From Nicotiana tabacum (taxonomy: Eukaryota > Streptophyta > Magnoliopsida > Solanales > Solanaceae): a stretch of DNA of 64,000 nucleotides. The notes below the pieces were generated by a model. The model made no database searches, was not told the DNA's origin, and saw only the letters and a program-made list of their open reading frames with translations. Position numbers and translations under genes: made by a program. The stretch covers positions 213,330,948 to 213,394,947 of the forward strand of contig NC_134082.1 in the NCBI RefSeq assembly GCF_000715075.1, in the 5' to 3' direction. Shown piece after piece: positions 34,933-47,045 of this stretch (position 1 is the stretch's first letter; each line of letters starts with the position of its first letter).

Positions 34933-36777
34933 TGTTAGGGATATAGTAGATATGCCCTAGATCTAATATCATATTTGATGATTTGAACATATTTTTGTGA
35001 ACGTCATTTGATATAATATATATGGCATTTGATATTCTTTTATCATTATTATTAATTGCTAGATTAATTTGATAAGGTCCTCGATTAAATTTTGAGACTT
35101 GACATTATGATGGAGATCATGATAATGAGAGTGAAGTTTCTTAATTTAATCTAAATTTATTCTTGATCGTAGGATTATTAATTTGGACATTAGTAATCCG
35201 GTTAGATCAATATTTATGTGATTGTCTTTATGGGATAAAGAATAGTTGATCTCATTAACTAAATCACATAGATAGATGATGCATATAGAGATATGATCAT
35301 TGAACCGACTCATTGGATAATTCCTAATGGTTAGAATTACCATAAACTGTCAATAGGATATTCTCTTGAAGAATGCGATGTAAGAGTTTCCTTTGACCTG
35401 AGATCGACATAGTAATTGACAAGTTATTTATTGTGCTTTGATACTAGACACCTATGGCCCTAGGGCGATAGTTGAAAGGATATTGGATACGATTAAATAC
35501 TTGTAGAATTAGTGATTGATCAAGATGGAATCTGTCAACTCTTGGTAATGAGTTTAAGCTCCATGTTGTCATGAATTATAAACGAACAAACTAAGACCTT
35601 GGCCAGGGCAATTGAATGAAAGAAGAAATGAGTTTCTTAGGTCATTCAATGGTCGATTATATTTGACATGAACACGTAGTTGGTCGCCTATTAGGATTTG
35701 ACAGTTGAACCATATCCTAGGGTGATCCAGAGCTATAAGGACAGAAGGAATTACTATATTATTCTTCTACTGGTTCTTGAGAGTAAATTGTATACTTCAT
35801 TCTATCCGGTCGTTAAGGAGTGTTGCTAGACGCCACCCTTGATTAGTATATTGATGTGATCAATTTACTACCGGCTTAGTATTGAACCTATGGGGTCGCA
35901 CACTAACGAGTGTTCTGATCTTTGCTAAAGGATTAATTAACTTATTATTTGATAATTAAATTAAGGAATTTAATTAGTCAAATAGATCCAGTTATTAGTT
36001 CAAATAAAATATTATTATATTCTTTGCTAGCACAGAGAGTATAATTAATATTGTGAACAAATTAAAGTTTTCTATTTGGAATAGATAATTAAATTATCCC
36101 TTGGTTAAAATATATATGTGATATATATAATTAATACTTATTTTATATAAGATATGTTATATAAAATAGTAATAAAATATTAATGGAAAATTACTTGGGA
36201 AATAAAATGTTGAATTGAATTCACGTTAAAGTCCATCAAAGGACTAGCTGCCAACGTGCACATATAATCTCATTTGGAATGGGATATATTTTTCCAATGA
36301 AAAACTTTTACAAAGTTTATTTTTGGAACTAGACTTGTACCCAAAGTAATTCACCACCTTAACCAATAGGAAATAGGTTTAGGTGATGTTATAAAAGGGG
36401 TCATGGGAAAGTGCCGTATGTATTCCTTTTGAAACAAAACACTTTGCGAAAGTGTATGATTAAAAACAGTTCTTTGAAGAAACCAAAAACTAAGAGATAT
36501 ATATTATTTGCTGGAGTTTTGAGAAAATTTCAGCACAAGTTTTACATTGAATTTGTTCGCGGTTTCATTAATCAAAGAGTTGATAGCAAGGATCGGTCTC
36601 GGTGTGGATACGCATAGAGTCTTCGCACTATCGAAGAATTTGAAACGAGTCTTTCTTCACCAGGTACGTCTTACATTCGATCTTTGACATGTAAATAAAT
36701 TTTAAACACGAAAAGACCTGCCTAAGATTGTTATTTTCTTCCGCTGCGTGTTACGAACACTTATAAGCAATCCTTCA
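34933..36777 (+). repeat. 3' LTR of the copia element
   Basis: Direct repeat of 15641-17517, lacking about 30 bp present at 17213-17243 of the 5' LTR. Confidence 0.93.
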
Positions 36778-36910
36778 ATTAGGAGATCACGGGTTCAAGC
36801 CGTGGAAACAGCCTCTTGCAGAAATGCACGATAAGACTGTGTACGATAGGCCCTTGTGGTCTGGCCCTTCCCCGGGCATAGCGGAAGCTTAATGCACCGG
36901 ACTGCCCTTT
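36778..36910 (+). mobile_element. 3' part of the SINE split by the copia insertion
   Basis: Holds the B box GGTTCAAGCC at 36792-36801 and the SINE body 'gtggaaacagcctcttgcag', 'ggcccttgtggtctggccct' and 'cttaatgcaccggactgccc'. It is closed by the target duplication GTACAATATTGC at 36911-36922. Together with 15589-15640 it makes one nearly full-length TS-type SINE. Confidence 0.9.
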
Positions 36911-36922
36911 GTACAATATTGC

Positions 36923-37708
36923 CCTTATTGTAGACTAATGGTTCTAATATATGTAAAGTTTTCGTCTTGACATATTTATATGTTTTTTGGTAGTGCAGCT
37001 TTGCTTAAAAACTTATGTATTCTCATAGATGTCATATGATGTGTTCCATTCCTTTTTAGTGATGAATGCCTGCAGTTTTACTCTACTTCGACTTGAGCAA
37101 CCAAACAATTTTAACTATTTCTTGCAAATGTCTCCTACTGGTATTTGAATCTTGTAAAAGTATTCTGTACTTTAGTAGAAGACTGTTTCTTCTTCAATCT
37201 GCTATGATCTCTAATATCCCTTTTGTTTTAGGGAATTAAACCAAATAGCCGCCCACCTAACTGCTTAAACTAAAAATAACCGGTGGAGGTATAATGTATG
37301 TGTAATTTATGTATTATATGTGTATAACTATGTATAATGAATGTATAAGCTATATATATGGCTAGAAAAATAAACAATGAATATAACCGGCTATTTGCAT
37401 GAAGATTAATATACCTTTTGGGTTGTCCTTTGAATCAAGGGAACGAACTTAAGGTCAATCAAGAAAACAATTTTAATGAACTGAAAATTGATTGACAGCA
37501 GTAGCTACATAAGAAGATCACTATTGATCAAAGGTAGTTGCTGCATACGTACATATTTACATGTTAATAATACGCGGCATAAAGTTTTCTCTTGTATTTT
37601 GCCATAAGTGCAGAGGAGATGAAGATCTTACGAGCCATAAAAACCTTACAAGTTAAACACCTGGAAACTTAATCACTTACAATTCACAAAAGCTCGCAAT
37701 TTTGGTAA
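36923..37708. other. Intergenic and 3' flank of the LysM kinase gene
   Basis: AT-rich sequence with a 'gtataat/tgtataa' rich stretch at 37290-37360. The right end is probably the 3' UTR of the minus-strand gene that follows. No other feature is supported. Confidence 0.45.
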
Positions 37709-40222
37709 TCACATGGTACTGGTGGTTGCAGCCTTGAACAAAGGTTTGCAAGAACTTTCGGAGGTTATGAGTTGCTCTTCCCCTTCCAGTAATTCTTCAA
37801 CCAATCTTGACAACTTCTCCACAATTTCACCAGCATTTGGTCTTAACGAGGGCTCATCCTCCACGCATGCTCTTGCCAGATTTGCCAATGTCACTGCTGC
37901 ATCAAATGAATAATTCTCTCCTAATGCACTGTCTATCCATTCCCTTAACTCATCCGCGTTATCTGACTCCAAAATGACCTTTATTTTATCAGACAGCCTA
38001 GTTTCATCTTCTCCTTTACCATTGCCACTGCTTATAGGTGTTTGGCCTGATAACACCTCCAGCAAGATCACCCCAAAAGCAAAGATATCAATGCTCGGGG
38101 TAAGGATTCCTCGTTCAAGATACTCTGGTGCCAAATAACCTTTTGCAATATCATCTTCAACGCATCGAGCCATGCCAAAATTACCAACTTTTGCCTTGAA
38201 ATCTTCGTCAAGAAAAATGTTCCTGCTCTTTATATTTCGGTGGACATAAGCAGGATCCATGATATGGTGCATAAATTGCAAGGCAGTCGCTACATCTAGA
38301 CAAATCCTTAGCCTCTGATTCCATGTCAAGAAACAATAGCACGAAGCAATGAATCGATTCTTCATTGCTCGACCACCATGAAGCCAGTCTTTTAACGAAC
38401 CATTTACAGCGTATTCAAACACCAAGAATGAATCAGGACTCTCTGATAAGCACGTCCCTAAGTGCCTGATAATATTTGGATGATGATGAATTGCATCATT
38501 GAATAGCCCAAAATCTATTTTTGAGATATTGCAAGTCTCCATCTTTTTTATTGCCAAATCTTTGCCACTGATCCGGCCATGGAATACAGAATCCTCGATA
38601 AGATTGGAGGAATCGAAATCCTCTGTAGCCTTCTTTATCTCCTCAATAGTGTAGGTCTCTACCAACAGCTTATGTGGTGTGGCATCAATAATCTGACTGT
38701 CAAGTTCATTCTGAGACCCCTCGAATGAAACTTTCTTTTCGCTGGTAGTTCTCACACTTAAGCTTAACTTTTGTAGCTCCAAATCTGCTTCCTTACACAA
38801 ATCTGCATCCCTCTTCCTCTTGTGCTGGATAAACAAGAAAACTGCTGCAAACGCTACCATTGACATAAAGGCAACCACAGCAACAGCAATATAAACTCCT
38901 ATCATCCTCATTTTGGACTTCCTTTTATGTTTTTTAGTTGACGCAACGCTTGCTGCTGGATATCCCAAATCCGGCTGTTGTGAGTTTGTAAATGAGCTAA
39001 GTCTCGGTTTACCTATTGACACATAATATAACCAACATAGCGTTATGTTTTCTCTCTAATAACTTAAACTTTTAAATGAGACGGACACACTATTCAATTT
39101 GGTATCAAAGAAAGCAAGGGAACTTAGATTCAAACCTTAACACCACTCAAAAAGCATAAAACATTTCAACATCTAAATCTCACCACCACCCAAATAGCAA
39201 AAAACATTTCTTCATGGTAAGGGGACGTGTTGAGACATAAAAAAAAAAAAAAAAAAAAAAAAAGAAGGCAGCCCGATGCACTAAGCTCCAGCTATGCATT
39301 AGTCCGGAAAAAGACCGGACCACAAGGGTCTATTGTATGCAGCCTTACCCTGCATTTCTGTAAGAAGGTGTTTCCACGGCTCGAACCTCTGACAACAGCT
39401 TTACCAGTTACGCCAAGGTTGTAGTAACCCGTGTTGAGACATAATATTATAAAATAACTAAAAATGTGATCTTTTCAAATATTTATAATTCAGATGAGAC
39501 AGTCACACAATTCTAACATTACCTCCGAGTGGAATCAAAAGAGTTGAAGCTGGTGAAAGGCTTTCAGGTCTAAAACTACCTCCTTCTAATCTCTGATTGG
39601 TAGCAATTATTCTTTCAGCTGTAGTATTGAAGCCAATTGCTAAAGCTGCAATTGTATCACCTTGCTTCACTGGATAAGAAACTAAAAGTTTTGTTTTCGG
39701 ACTAATTTCTTCTGGAGAAAGACAAGCACATCTCAATGGAATTGATAGCAGAAGTTTCTCAGACAAACCAAAAGGACTAATATTTGGATTTTTTTCCTTA
39801 ATAGCTTTACATGTCGTTAAACCTTCCAATGATTGAGCAATACTGTTAAAGCTCTCTCCTTTAATTGTTGTTTTTGTTAATTCAGCTTCAAAAAATCCGC
39901 CAACACATTTACAATCTAATGGAATTAACAAAGGCTGGTCAATTGTAAGAAATTCTGTATCAGACGAAAAGCCATTTGCTTCACCTAGAACGTATCGATT
40001 GATACCCAAATAAGAGCTCAGATTGAAAAGAGATGAGTAAAATGAATTGGTACGAAGAATTGCAAATGTTCCACATTGCAATGGCTGGACATTTCGGTCA
40101 CATTGATAGCCAGAAGCAGCTGGAGATTTCGACTCGCAGCTTAATAAATCCTCTAGTCCAAGAGCAGAAACTGTCACAAATAAGAAGAAAACCAAAGAAC
40201 AGAGTTGAAGATCGAATGTCAT
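37709..40222 (-). CDS. LYK2: LysM receptor-like pseudokinase, LYK2 type
   Basis: Two exons, 39523-40222 and 37709-39012, join at phase 1 (GG then KPRLSS) to give 667 aa. Residues 1-22 are a signal peptide. The ectodomain has three LysM-like units with the diagnostic CXC pairs CKC (104-106) and CAC (165-167). The membrane span is about 271-295, flanked by KKHKRKSK and HKRKR. The kinase-like domain (about 354-640) keeps the VAIK-like Lys (AIKK) but has no glycine loop. It has HRN (491-493) instead of HRD and NFG (511-513) instead of DFG, so it should not phosphorylate. LysM kinases sense chitin-like or lipochitin glycans at the plasma membrane, and pseudokinase members act as co-receptors. The ectodomain wording matches LYK2 from memory. 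The 510-bp intron holds a SINE, and both exons are open, so the gene looks intact. Confidence 0.9.
39241..39429 (-). mobile_element. Full-length tRNA-derived SINE in the LYK2 intron
   Basis: Minus strand: A box TGGCGTAACTGG (about 39415-39404), B box GGTTCGAGCC (39387-39378), body with 'cagggtaaggctgcatacaa' and 'gaccggac' phrases, and a poly-T end (poly-A at 39241-39263 on the plus strand). It is flanked by the 15-bp duplication CGTGTTGAGACATAA at 39226-39240 and 39430-39444. Confidence 0.95.
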
Positions 40223-40423
40223 AGTAATGAATTAAGTGAAGGACCACTCAACTCCACGTGGATTGTGTATTTGTGTAGTAGAATAAAAAGGTTGTTTTTG
40301 TAGGAGGGCAAAGGAGATGAATATATTTTGGATCTGTACAAATCGCCGTATGAAAAGGTAGAATTTCTTGGACAAGAGTCTTGGTTGGTGCAATTCTTTT
40401 ATATTTTTTAGTTTAGCTGTGGA
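40223..40423 (-). promoter_or_regulatory. Proximal promoter of the LYK2-type gene with a G-box
   Basis: A palindromic CCACGTGG at 40254-40261 lies about 32 bp upstream of the start codon. This core is bound by bZIP and bHLH factors in plants. Whether it lies in the promoter or the 5' UTR cannot be told. Confidence 0.45.
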
Positions 40424-40560
40424 CAACAACAATAACGACCCACTACAATCCCTACAATCCCGACCCTGACGTCTGGGTCTGGGAAGAGTAGTATATACGC
40501 AAACTTTATCTCTATTCGGGGATAGAGAAGCTGTTTCCGATAAAAACTCGACAATTAGTC
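40424..40560 (-). mobile_element. SINE 3' portion (TTG tail), upstream of LYK2
   Basis: The minus strand reads 'ggaaacagcttctctatccc', 'gaatagagataaagtttgcg', 'ctcttcccagacccagacgt' and ends in GTTATTGTTGTTG. It is the same family as 5185-5302, with more substitutions and no visible tRNA-like head. Confidence 0.8.
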
Positions 40561-41294
40561 TAACTGTGGACGAGTGCAGTTTTCTGGGGAACTCTATTAA
40601 TTCTAAGATTTTAAATGGCTAACTGTCATGATTAACCCCTCAACGAATTCCTTTTTGGTTTGCTAAAATTGCATTGTTTATTTGTGGTCATAGGAGCTCA
40701 TACATGCACTTGAAAAAGGTCATTTTGCCTAGGAAGAATGAGCAACAACAAATGAATATACATGCATTGGGGTGAGTACATATATTATGTGTTGATACGA
40801 GGATGATAAATGGGCATAACCAATGAAAATCTGCCAGAAGAAGTGCCTAGAAAACCAAGTTTCGAGTTTAAAAATTGGCTAGTGGTTTGGTCTCATAGAC
40901 CCCTCGTACTGCTAAATTTGTTTAGTTATAGGAGAATAGAGGGGATAAATGCAAGGGAGAGAGGATGAGAGACAGCTCTTAAGGGAGATGGAATTTCTAT
41001 ATTGAACATAGCAATGTGCTCACTTGGGAACATTTTTATATGAGGAAATAAGAAGAGTTAATCACACTTGATAGGTAGACACAATTCTCCGGGCCTGCGG
41101 ATCTGTATTGCTCGGACTGTTCGAAAATATCGATGAATGTATTTAATATCCTTTCAAAATATTTTTGAAAGATCTGACACAAATACGATAGTATTTTAAA
41201 AAGACCGCACAACATAAGCTGCGAGTAAAAATGTAAATTATGCCTATTGAAAGGATGTGAGTGAAATGTTATTTCCTCTTAAGGATGTAATTAG
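40561..41294. other. Intergenic, no gene seen
   Basis: No coding or repeat structure is supported here. Confidence 0.4.
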
Positions 41295-41535
41295 TATTCC
41301 ATAAATTAGATGAGATACTTTCCTTTTTAGTCTATTCCAAAATAAATGACATATTTCTAAATTTTTCAATAATTCAATTTTAAACTCTTCATTTTACTCT
41401 TAATGAGAAGCTTTTATAAGCATACAAATATCATGATCACCCAAATCATTTAAGATCACAAGTTTCAAAAGTTTTTTTTCCCTTAAATTCCGTGTCGAAT
41501 CATAATATCCAATCTAAATTGAAACGGATGGAGTA
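41295..41535. mobile_element. Stowaway-like MITE, diverged copy
   Basis: The interior 'ataaatgacatatttctaaa', 'cattttactcttaatgagaa' and the right end 'gaaacggatggagta' match the intact copy at 63228-63495. The left terminus is decayed. Confidence 0.7.
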
Positions 41536-41863
41536 CGTGATTACGTGCTGCGGCTATTTGGTGGAAGCTGGGAAAAGAAAAGAGTTTTTAAAATTGAGGT
41601 AGAAAAGAAACAATACTCTTCAAAGGAGTTATTTAATATTTTCACCAGTTTTTTAGATACTGAAGCTCGGTTTTAAGAATATGATAATCGAACCTCAGCT
41701 TCAATATTTGTAAGTGAGATACTTAATGGCCAAAAATGCTCGGGGAAAAGCTACTAATTTTGTGCACGGTTGATGATATTTAATTCCTTAATTCAATTCA
41801 AACCACATTATTAACGCTTAATAATCACTATAAAGGGTTACACACAGAGTATATTTTAATCAT

Positions 41864-42105
41864 ATACTCCATCAGTTTTAATTTAAATGACATACTTTTC
41901 TTATTAGTCCGTTTTAAAAAGAATGACACATTCCTATATTTAGAAACAATTTAACTTTGAACTTTTTATTTTACCCAATTTACACTTAATGAGAAACTTT
42001 TATAGTCACACAAATATTACGGCCCCACAAAATTTTTAGGACCACATATTTCAAAAAAATTCTTTTCTTTCTTAAACTCTGTGTCAAGTCAAACAACGTC
42101 ATCTA
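41864..42105. mobile_element. Stowaway-like MITE, diverged copy
   Basis: Left end 'tactccatcagttttaattt', interior 'cacttaatgagaaactttta' and 'cttaaactctgtgtcaagtc' as in the 63228-63495 family. The right terminus is lost. Confidence 0.7.
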
Positions 42106-42936
42106 AGCACATGTTACCTCCACCATTATCCCACACCAAAGTGTTCGACATATCTCCACACGCAAATTAAATCGAAATGATGTTTTAAAAAGAAAGATGT
42201 TTCACAAAGAATTAAACTCAGTGTGATGATCTCTTGTCTTTGTTCATGACTTAGGGGTGGATAAGAGATCCGTACAATGGACAAGCAATATATGCCAATA
42301 AGAACTTGCATTGATGAGACCTTCATTGCTTGCTAAAGCTGAGGCATTTATAGGACGGTTCAAGTTAAAAGATGGATGACTCGAAATTCCATCTACACTT
42401 AGGGCCTAGCTATAGGTTATATAGCCAGAGGCGAATATACCTAACCACGTTCAACTGAACTCAGTGACTTTAATGCGTAACTTAGATATATATGTCCAAG
42501 ATAACCAAAATTCCAATAAATATTGGAGTATATATTTTGACCTTATAATTTTAAACGTCCAATGAATTCGATGGTAAAAATATAAAAATTAAACTTATTA
42601 AGTTAAAATGATGAATCTTCCTCGGTATAAAGCCTACATTTGACATGGAACATTTCTGAGATTAAAAGAGTTTAATTTTTACCATGTTCGTTAAGTTGTT
42701 TTTTCATTTACAAAATTCTGTTTTTTTTTGGGGGGGTGAGGGTGGGGGTGGGGGTGGAAGTGATGTGGGGATATGGAGCAAAAAGAAAGAAAAGCACGTG
42801 AGACCACGTGCCCATCACCGTTTAGCAACCTCCATAGATAAACAAAGAAATGAAAGAGGGATACAGAGGTGAAAGTTACACTAATATAATTTATGATGAA
42901 TACATAATTGTTATACTAATATAATAAATACATAAT
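42106..42936. other. Intergenic with a G-run and paired G-boxes
   Basis: Mostly AT-rich. A strand with G7, G3, G5 and G5 runs lies at 42731-42756, and GCACGTG-agac-CACGTGC lies at 42794-42811. An 'atacataattgttata' phrase occurs at 42900-42915 and again at 42930-42945, at the edge of the copia LTR. No gene is supported. Confidence 0.55.
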
Positions 42937-45900
42937 TGTTATAAATAGAATTTTATTTATGATGAATGTTTATATTTAGAGAGATTTTAGGGTTTATACT
43001 TGGTGGCTAAGTTAGCCTCTCCCTATAAATAGAAGGTTCTATTCTATTATAATTCATCCCAAAATCAATAAGAGTTCTTTCTCCTTACTTTTCTCTGCAA
43101 TACTCTTCTTCTTTTATTGTTTCATAACACGTTATCAGCACGAGACTCTAACCTATTGAGTAGAAGCTTTGGGATTGAGCATAATGATTGTCAATTGTTC
43201 CATGAACTTCTTTCATGATTAAATTCAGGATTTAAGATAAGTATTTTACTTTTCTCTTTCAAATTCTTGACATTCTATAATTTGATTTTAAATACAAGCA
43301 AAGACGATAAATTGTGATTGTAACTCTAATGGAGTTTGAAAGAAATTACAACCACCCAAAGTGGTAAAATTTATATGCCTTGTCATGATCAAATTCATGT
43401 ATGATTATGGGCAAAGAATTGAAAACACGTCCCACTAGATTTATTCCATTCTCATTCCCTTTAGAGAATGTGATAGCAGTATGTGATAAGTCTGAAAGAA
43501 GACAAAATTATTACTATGAATGTATCAATGCATGTGGACGTGGCAATAGACAAAATAATAATCGTCATCATTGTGGTAATGAGAACAATAAGGATTCTCA
43601 AAATAATCATTCACGCTGTGAAAGTAATATTTGTCATCGATTTGACATGAGATTTTATAAAGCACATATAGATGATTATTGTCCATTCATGATGTGAATG
43701 TGACAACATCTAATTTATGAATACATATTCATTCTTGGAAGAATATGAACGTGCTAGTGGTAGTGAATATACCACACTCACCTCTAGAGGGAGGTTTGAG
43801 AGGAAATAAGAAAATAATGTCATTATTATGGCATAAATGGTCGTTAATCACGTACTTATTGTACGCCAAAATATTTTGGCAATATAATTATTAAAAGACA
43901 ACGGTAATGCAAGAAACAGATCTTGCATATAATTTTGACCATAACTATAATGATATAACTTTCTCTTTAAAAGAGATATTCACCATATGGATATTGATAA
44001 ACATGTGGTAGTACCAAATTAATTGAGAGCTCTGGAAGAGCCACTTATTACTATTTTGGAGAAACACAATTGATTACCAATAAGGTATTGTGTTGTAGTA
44101 AATCTCAAAGAAACTTATTCAGTTTTCAAAGTACACGCGAAAGCGGTTGATTATATTGAGACTATAAATAAAGGAAAGATTTAATATCTTCTATTACTAC
44201 AACTTGTAGCGGGATAATATGTATGTGAAAAATTACCCGCTTTATTCTCCAATTTGTACTACATAAATAAAAGAATGCCACAATAAAGTGGATGTTTATT
44301 AATATAAAAACTCATATCATAATAAACTTAGAGTTTATTGATAATGCACATGTCATGTGTAAATCTGAAGTTTATCAATATTGATAATTTATTCAGTTGG
44401 CATAATTGGTTTAGCCATATTAATTTAAGTATGATGTGCAAAAATAAAAGAGAAACTACATGGGTAAATATTAAAGAACTAGAAAGTTCTTTACGAATTC
44501 TCTTATATTGTTTGTTCTAATTAATTCATAGACTAACTAAAACTAGGATTGAATCCCATGGATGGTGGAAATATAAAAGGTGAATATGGGCCTATTCTCC
44601 TGCCATGTATACCACATAAGATGCATCTATGAGATGGTTACATGTGCGGTTATTATTAACCCGCAACATGATGTTTTTTGCAAGATAACTTGCTCAATAA
44701 TTTGATTTAGAGCATAATTTTCAGATTTTTTATTCAAGATAGTTCATCTTGATAAGTTAGTTTACATCAAAGTTGGTTTAGAAAAATAATTTATTGAGTG
44801 TCTCCACTTAATAGCTAAACTATTGCTTGTGAGAACAAAGTTATCTATATCAGTTTGATATACGTTATATACGAAAGTATATTATTTTCTCCCCTCACAA
44901 GTGGTTCAGGGTCAGGAACCAAATAATTCCATCTTATTATTATTGATGTGCGATGTATATTTTGATTAACACCATAACACACAAAGATGGACTTTCAAAG
45001 TTAAGGAAACAAGTTAGTTTTTTTAACATGAGGGGGAGACATGATAAACAGTTGAGAAAAAATTACGTGGAATGAATTATCATTTGTATATCTAGATCCT
45101 CGAATACGATAATATGAACTTGAAGTTCATAAAAAGATAATCCATCTACAATATATTGCAAAGTATGCTAGACGCATTTGTTGACCCAAAGAAAGTAACT
45201 ATATTCTCATTACAAATGCTCATATTAAGTCCTAGAAGGACAAAGTCTATGGTACGATTAAACCATATAGACAAATCGGTTTCAAATAAACTTCTTGATA
45301 AAGAAGATGAGCAAATGATCAAAATGATCATAATAAAGAAGGTAAGTGATCTAGAAGATCACATGACATAACACTTCATAAAATCTCATGAGAGATTCGC
45401 GTACTTGAATATATGAATGAAGAGATCTCTATGATGTCTTTATGAAAAAATATTGGAACCGATATAAAATATTTGTCGACGACATCTATCATAGCGCTAA
45501 GTATAGATGAGGATCTTAAGTCTATAGAATATAGACACAAAAGTATTGGCCAAATGGAAGAGACACAATTCAAGTAGAATTGATTCCATATGAAAGACAC
45601 AGAGTTTTGGACATGTAGTTCAAACACTTGAAAGTATAAACTATAAAGTCAATGATGTATGCAATTACTTTTATCAATCTTATATGTCTAGCATGACATG
45701 AAAACTTGATATGCATCTAAAGTCTATTTATATGACTTATATGACAATCCTTGAAGGATTTTAATCGCTTAAAGCATATACAATTTTTGGTCCTGAAGTA
45801 CCATATCCTAAGTGCAATTTGTGCACAAAAGTATCTTGCTATAACTATAAGCATGATAATATGATAGCAAGAGTTTTCAACTCTATGTGAAGATATTGAA

Positions 45901-46486
45901 ATGACAATTCCAACAAGATCAGATGAAGACAATACATCTATCAGGGATGATGATTTCAAGGTGAAACAAATTCGTTGAAGTTAATATAGCTGATTTGTTT
46001 ATCAAATCTCTACCAACGATATTTTGAAGATGGTGCACAAGATTGGAATGCGAAGGCTCAAGGATATGAATTGATGCTCTTATCAGGGGGAGTTAATACG
46101 CGTTGTACTTTTTTTTCCCTTACAAGATTTTGTCCCACTGATTTTTCCTTGCAAGGTTTTTAATGAGGCAACCAAAAGGCGTATTGTTAGATATGTGTAC
46201 TCTTTTTCCTTCTATAGAAATTTTTTTCCATTGGGTTTTATTTAGTTAAGGTTTTAACGAGGCATATTATCTGTTGAATAGACATTCAAGGGGAGTGTTA
46301 TGAATAGAATTTTATTTATGGTGAATGTCTATATTTAGAGAGATTCTAGGGTTCATACTTGGTAGCTAAGTCAGCCTCTCCCTATAAATAGAGGGTTCTA
46401 CTCTATTGTAATTCATCCCAAAATCAATAAGAGTTCTCTCTCCCTACTTTTCTCTGCAATACTCTTCTTCTTCTTTTATTGTTTCA
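42937..46486 (+). mobile_element. Decayed Ty1/copia element with short LTRs
   Basis: LTRs 42937-43124 (188 bp) and 46296-46486 (191 bp) both start TGTTAT and end TTGTTTCA. A primer-site-like ACGTTATCAGCACGAG follows the first LTR, and the polypurine tract CAAGGGGAG precedes the second. The interior keeps fragments only: a gag-like zone at 43401-43697 (GRGNRQNNNRHHCG, ICHRFDMRFYK), a pol trace at 45150-45350 (DAFVDPKKVTIF), and the end of RNase H at about 45960-46070 (ADLFIKSLPTTIFE). At 3.5 kb it is shorter than a complete copia. The 5-bp flanks do not match, so the target duplication is not visible. Confidence 0.88.
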
Positions 46487-47045
46487 TAAAAAAATAGTAT
46501 ATTCTATCGCATGCACTTATTAGTAGACATATGTACTCGTATCACTATATCATTAATTAATATATATTCTTACCTTAATTTATAACTTAACCATGATTTA
46601 TAGTTTGATATAAATACCGAACGCGATACATATATTCATAAAACCAATAAGCTATCACCCCAGATTTCGAGCTCGTGAAAGCTATCTTATTGAAAAGTTA
46701 GCTGCGTGTTGATCATTGATCAATTTGCCTGATCTCCACATAAACTTAAACTCATGATACATGAAAGCAAATACAAGTTTAAAATAAAATACATTTATGC
46801 ACAATAATTAAGAAGTGCATCTACTATCTTTAAATTCTGAATTTGCACCTATGTCTCTTTAGATATCGGCTGGATCTACCAACATCATCGGCTGGTCAAG
46901 TTTAAAAATTTAGGTTTTTTTATTTATTTTAAATTTTCTATTTTCTTCGTTTTTCTACATTAGCCACCCCCCACTCCCAAAAATTTTTTCGACTTACACA
47001 TTCTAAGGTAAAAGACTTTTTTTATGCAAGATGAACATGGTTCTA
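46487..47045. other. Intergenic, no gene seen
   Basis: AT-rich DNA without supported features. Confidence 0.4.

Larger units (their letters stand above)
15641..36777 (+). mobile_element. Ty1/copia LTR retrotransposon, deleted and interrupted
   Basis: The LTRs are 15641-17517 (1877 bp) and 34933-36777 (1845 bp). Both begin TGTTAG and end CTTCA, and they differ mainly by a 30-bp indel. A primer site TGGTATCAGAGC at 17519-17530 (initiator tRNA-Met type) follows the 5' LTR. A purine-rich tract ending 'gtgagagat' precedes the 3' LTR. The 5-bp flanks are ATAAG and ATTAG, a target duplication with one change. Gag and protease are missing: the primer site runs directly into the pre-integrase region. 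The integrase is broken by the nested gypsy element, so the copy cannot be autonomous. Confidence 0.93.

Noticed and set aside
42684..42872. Glycine-rich frame through the G run
   Set aside because: It is explained by the poly-G tract and has no homologous context.
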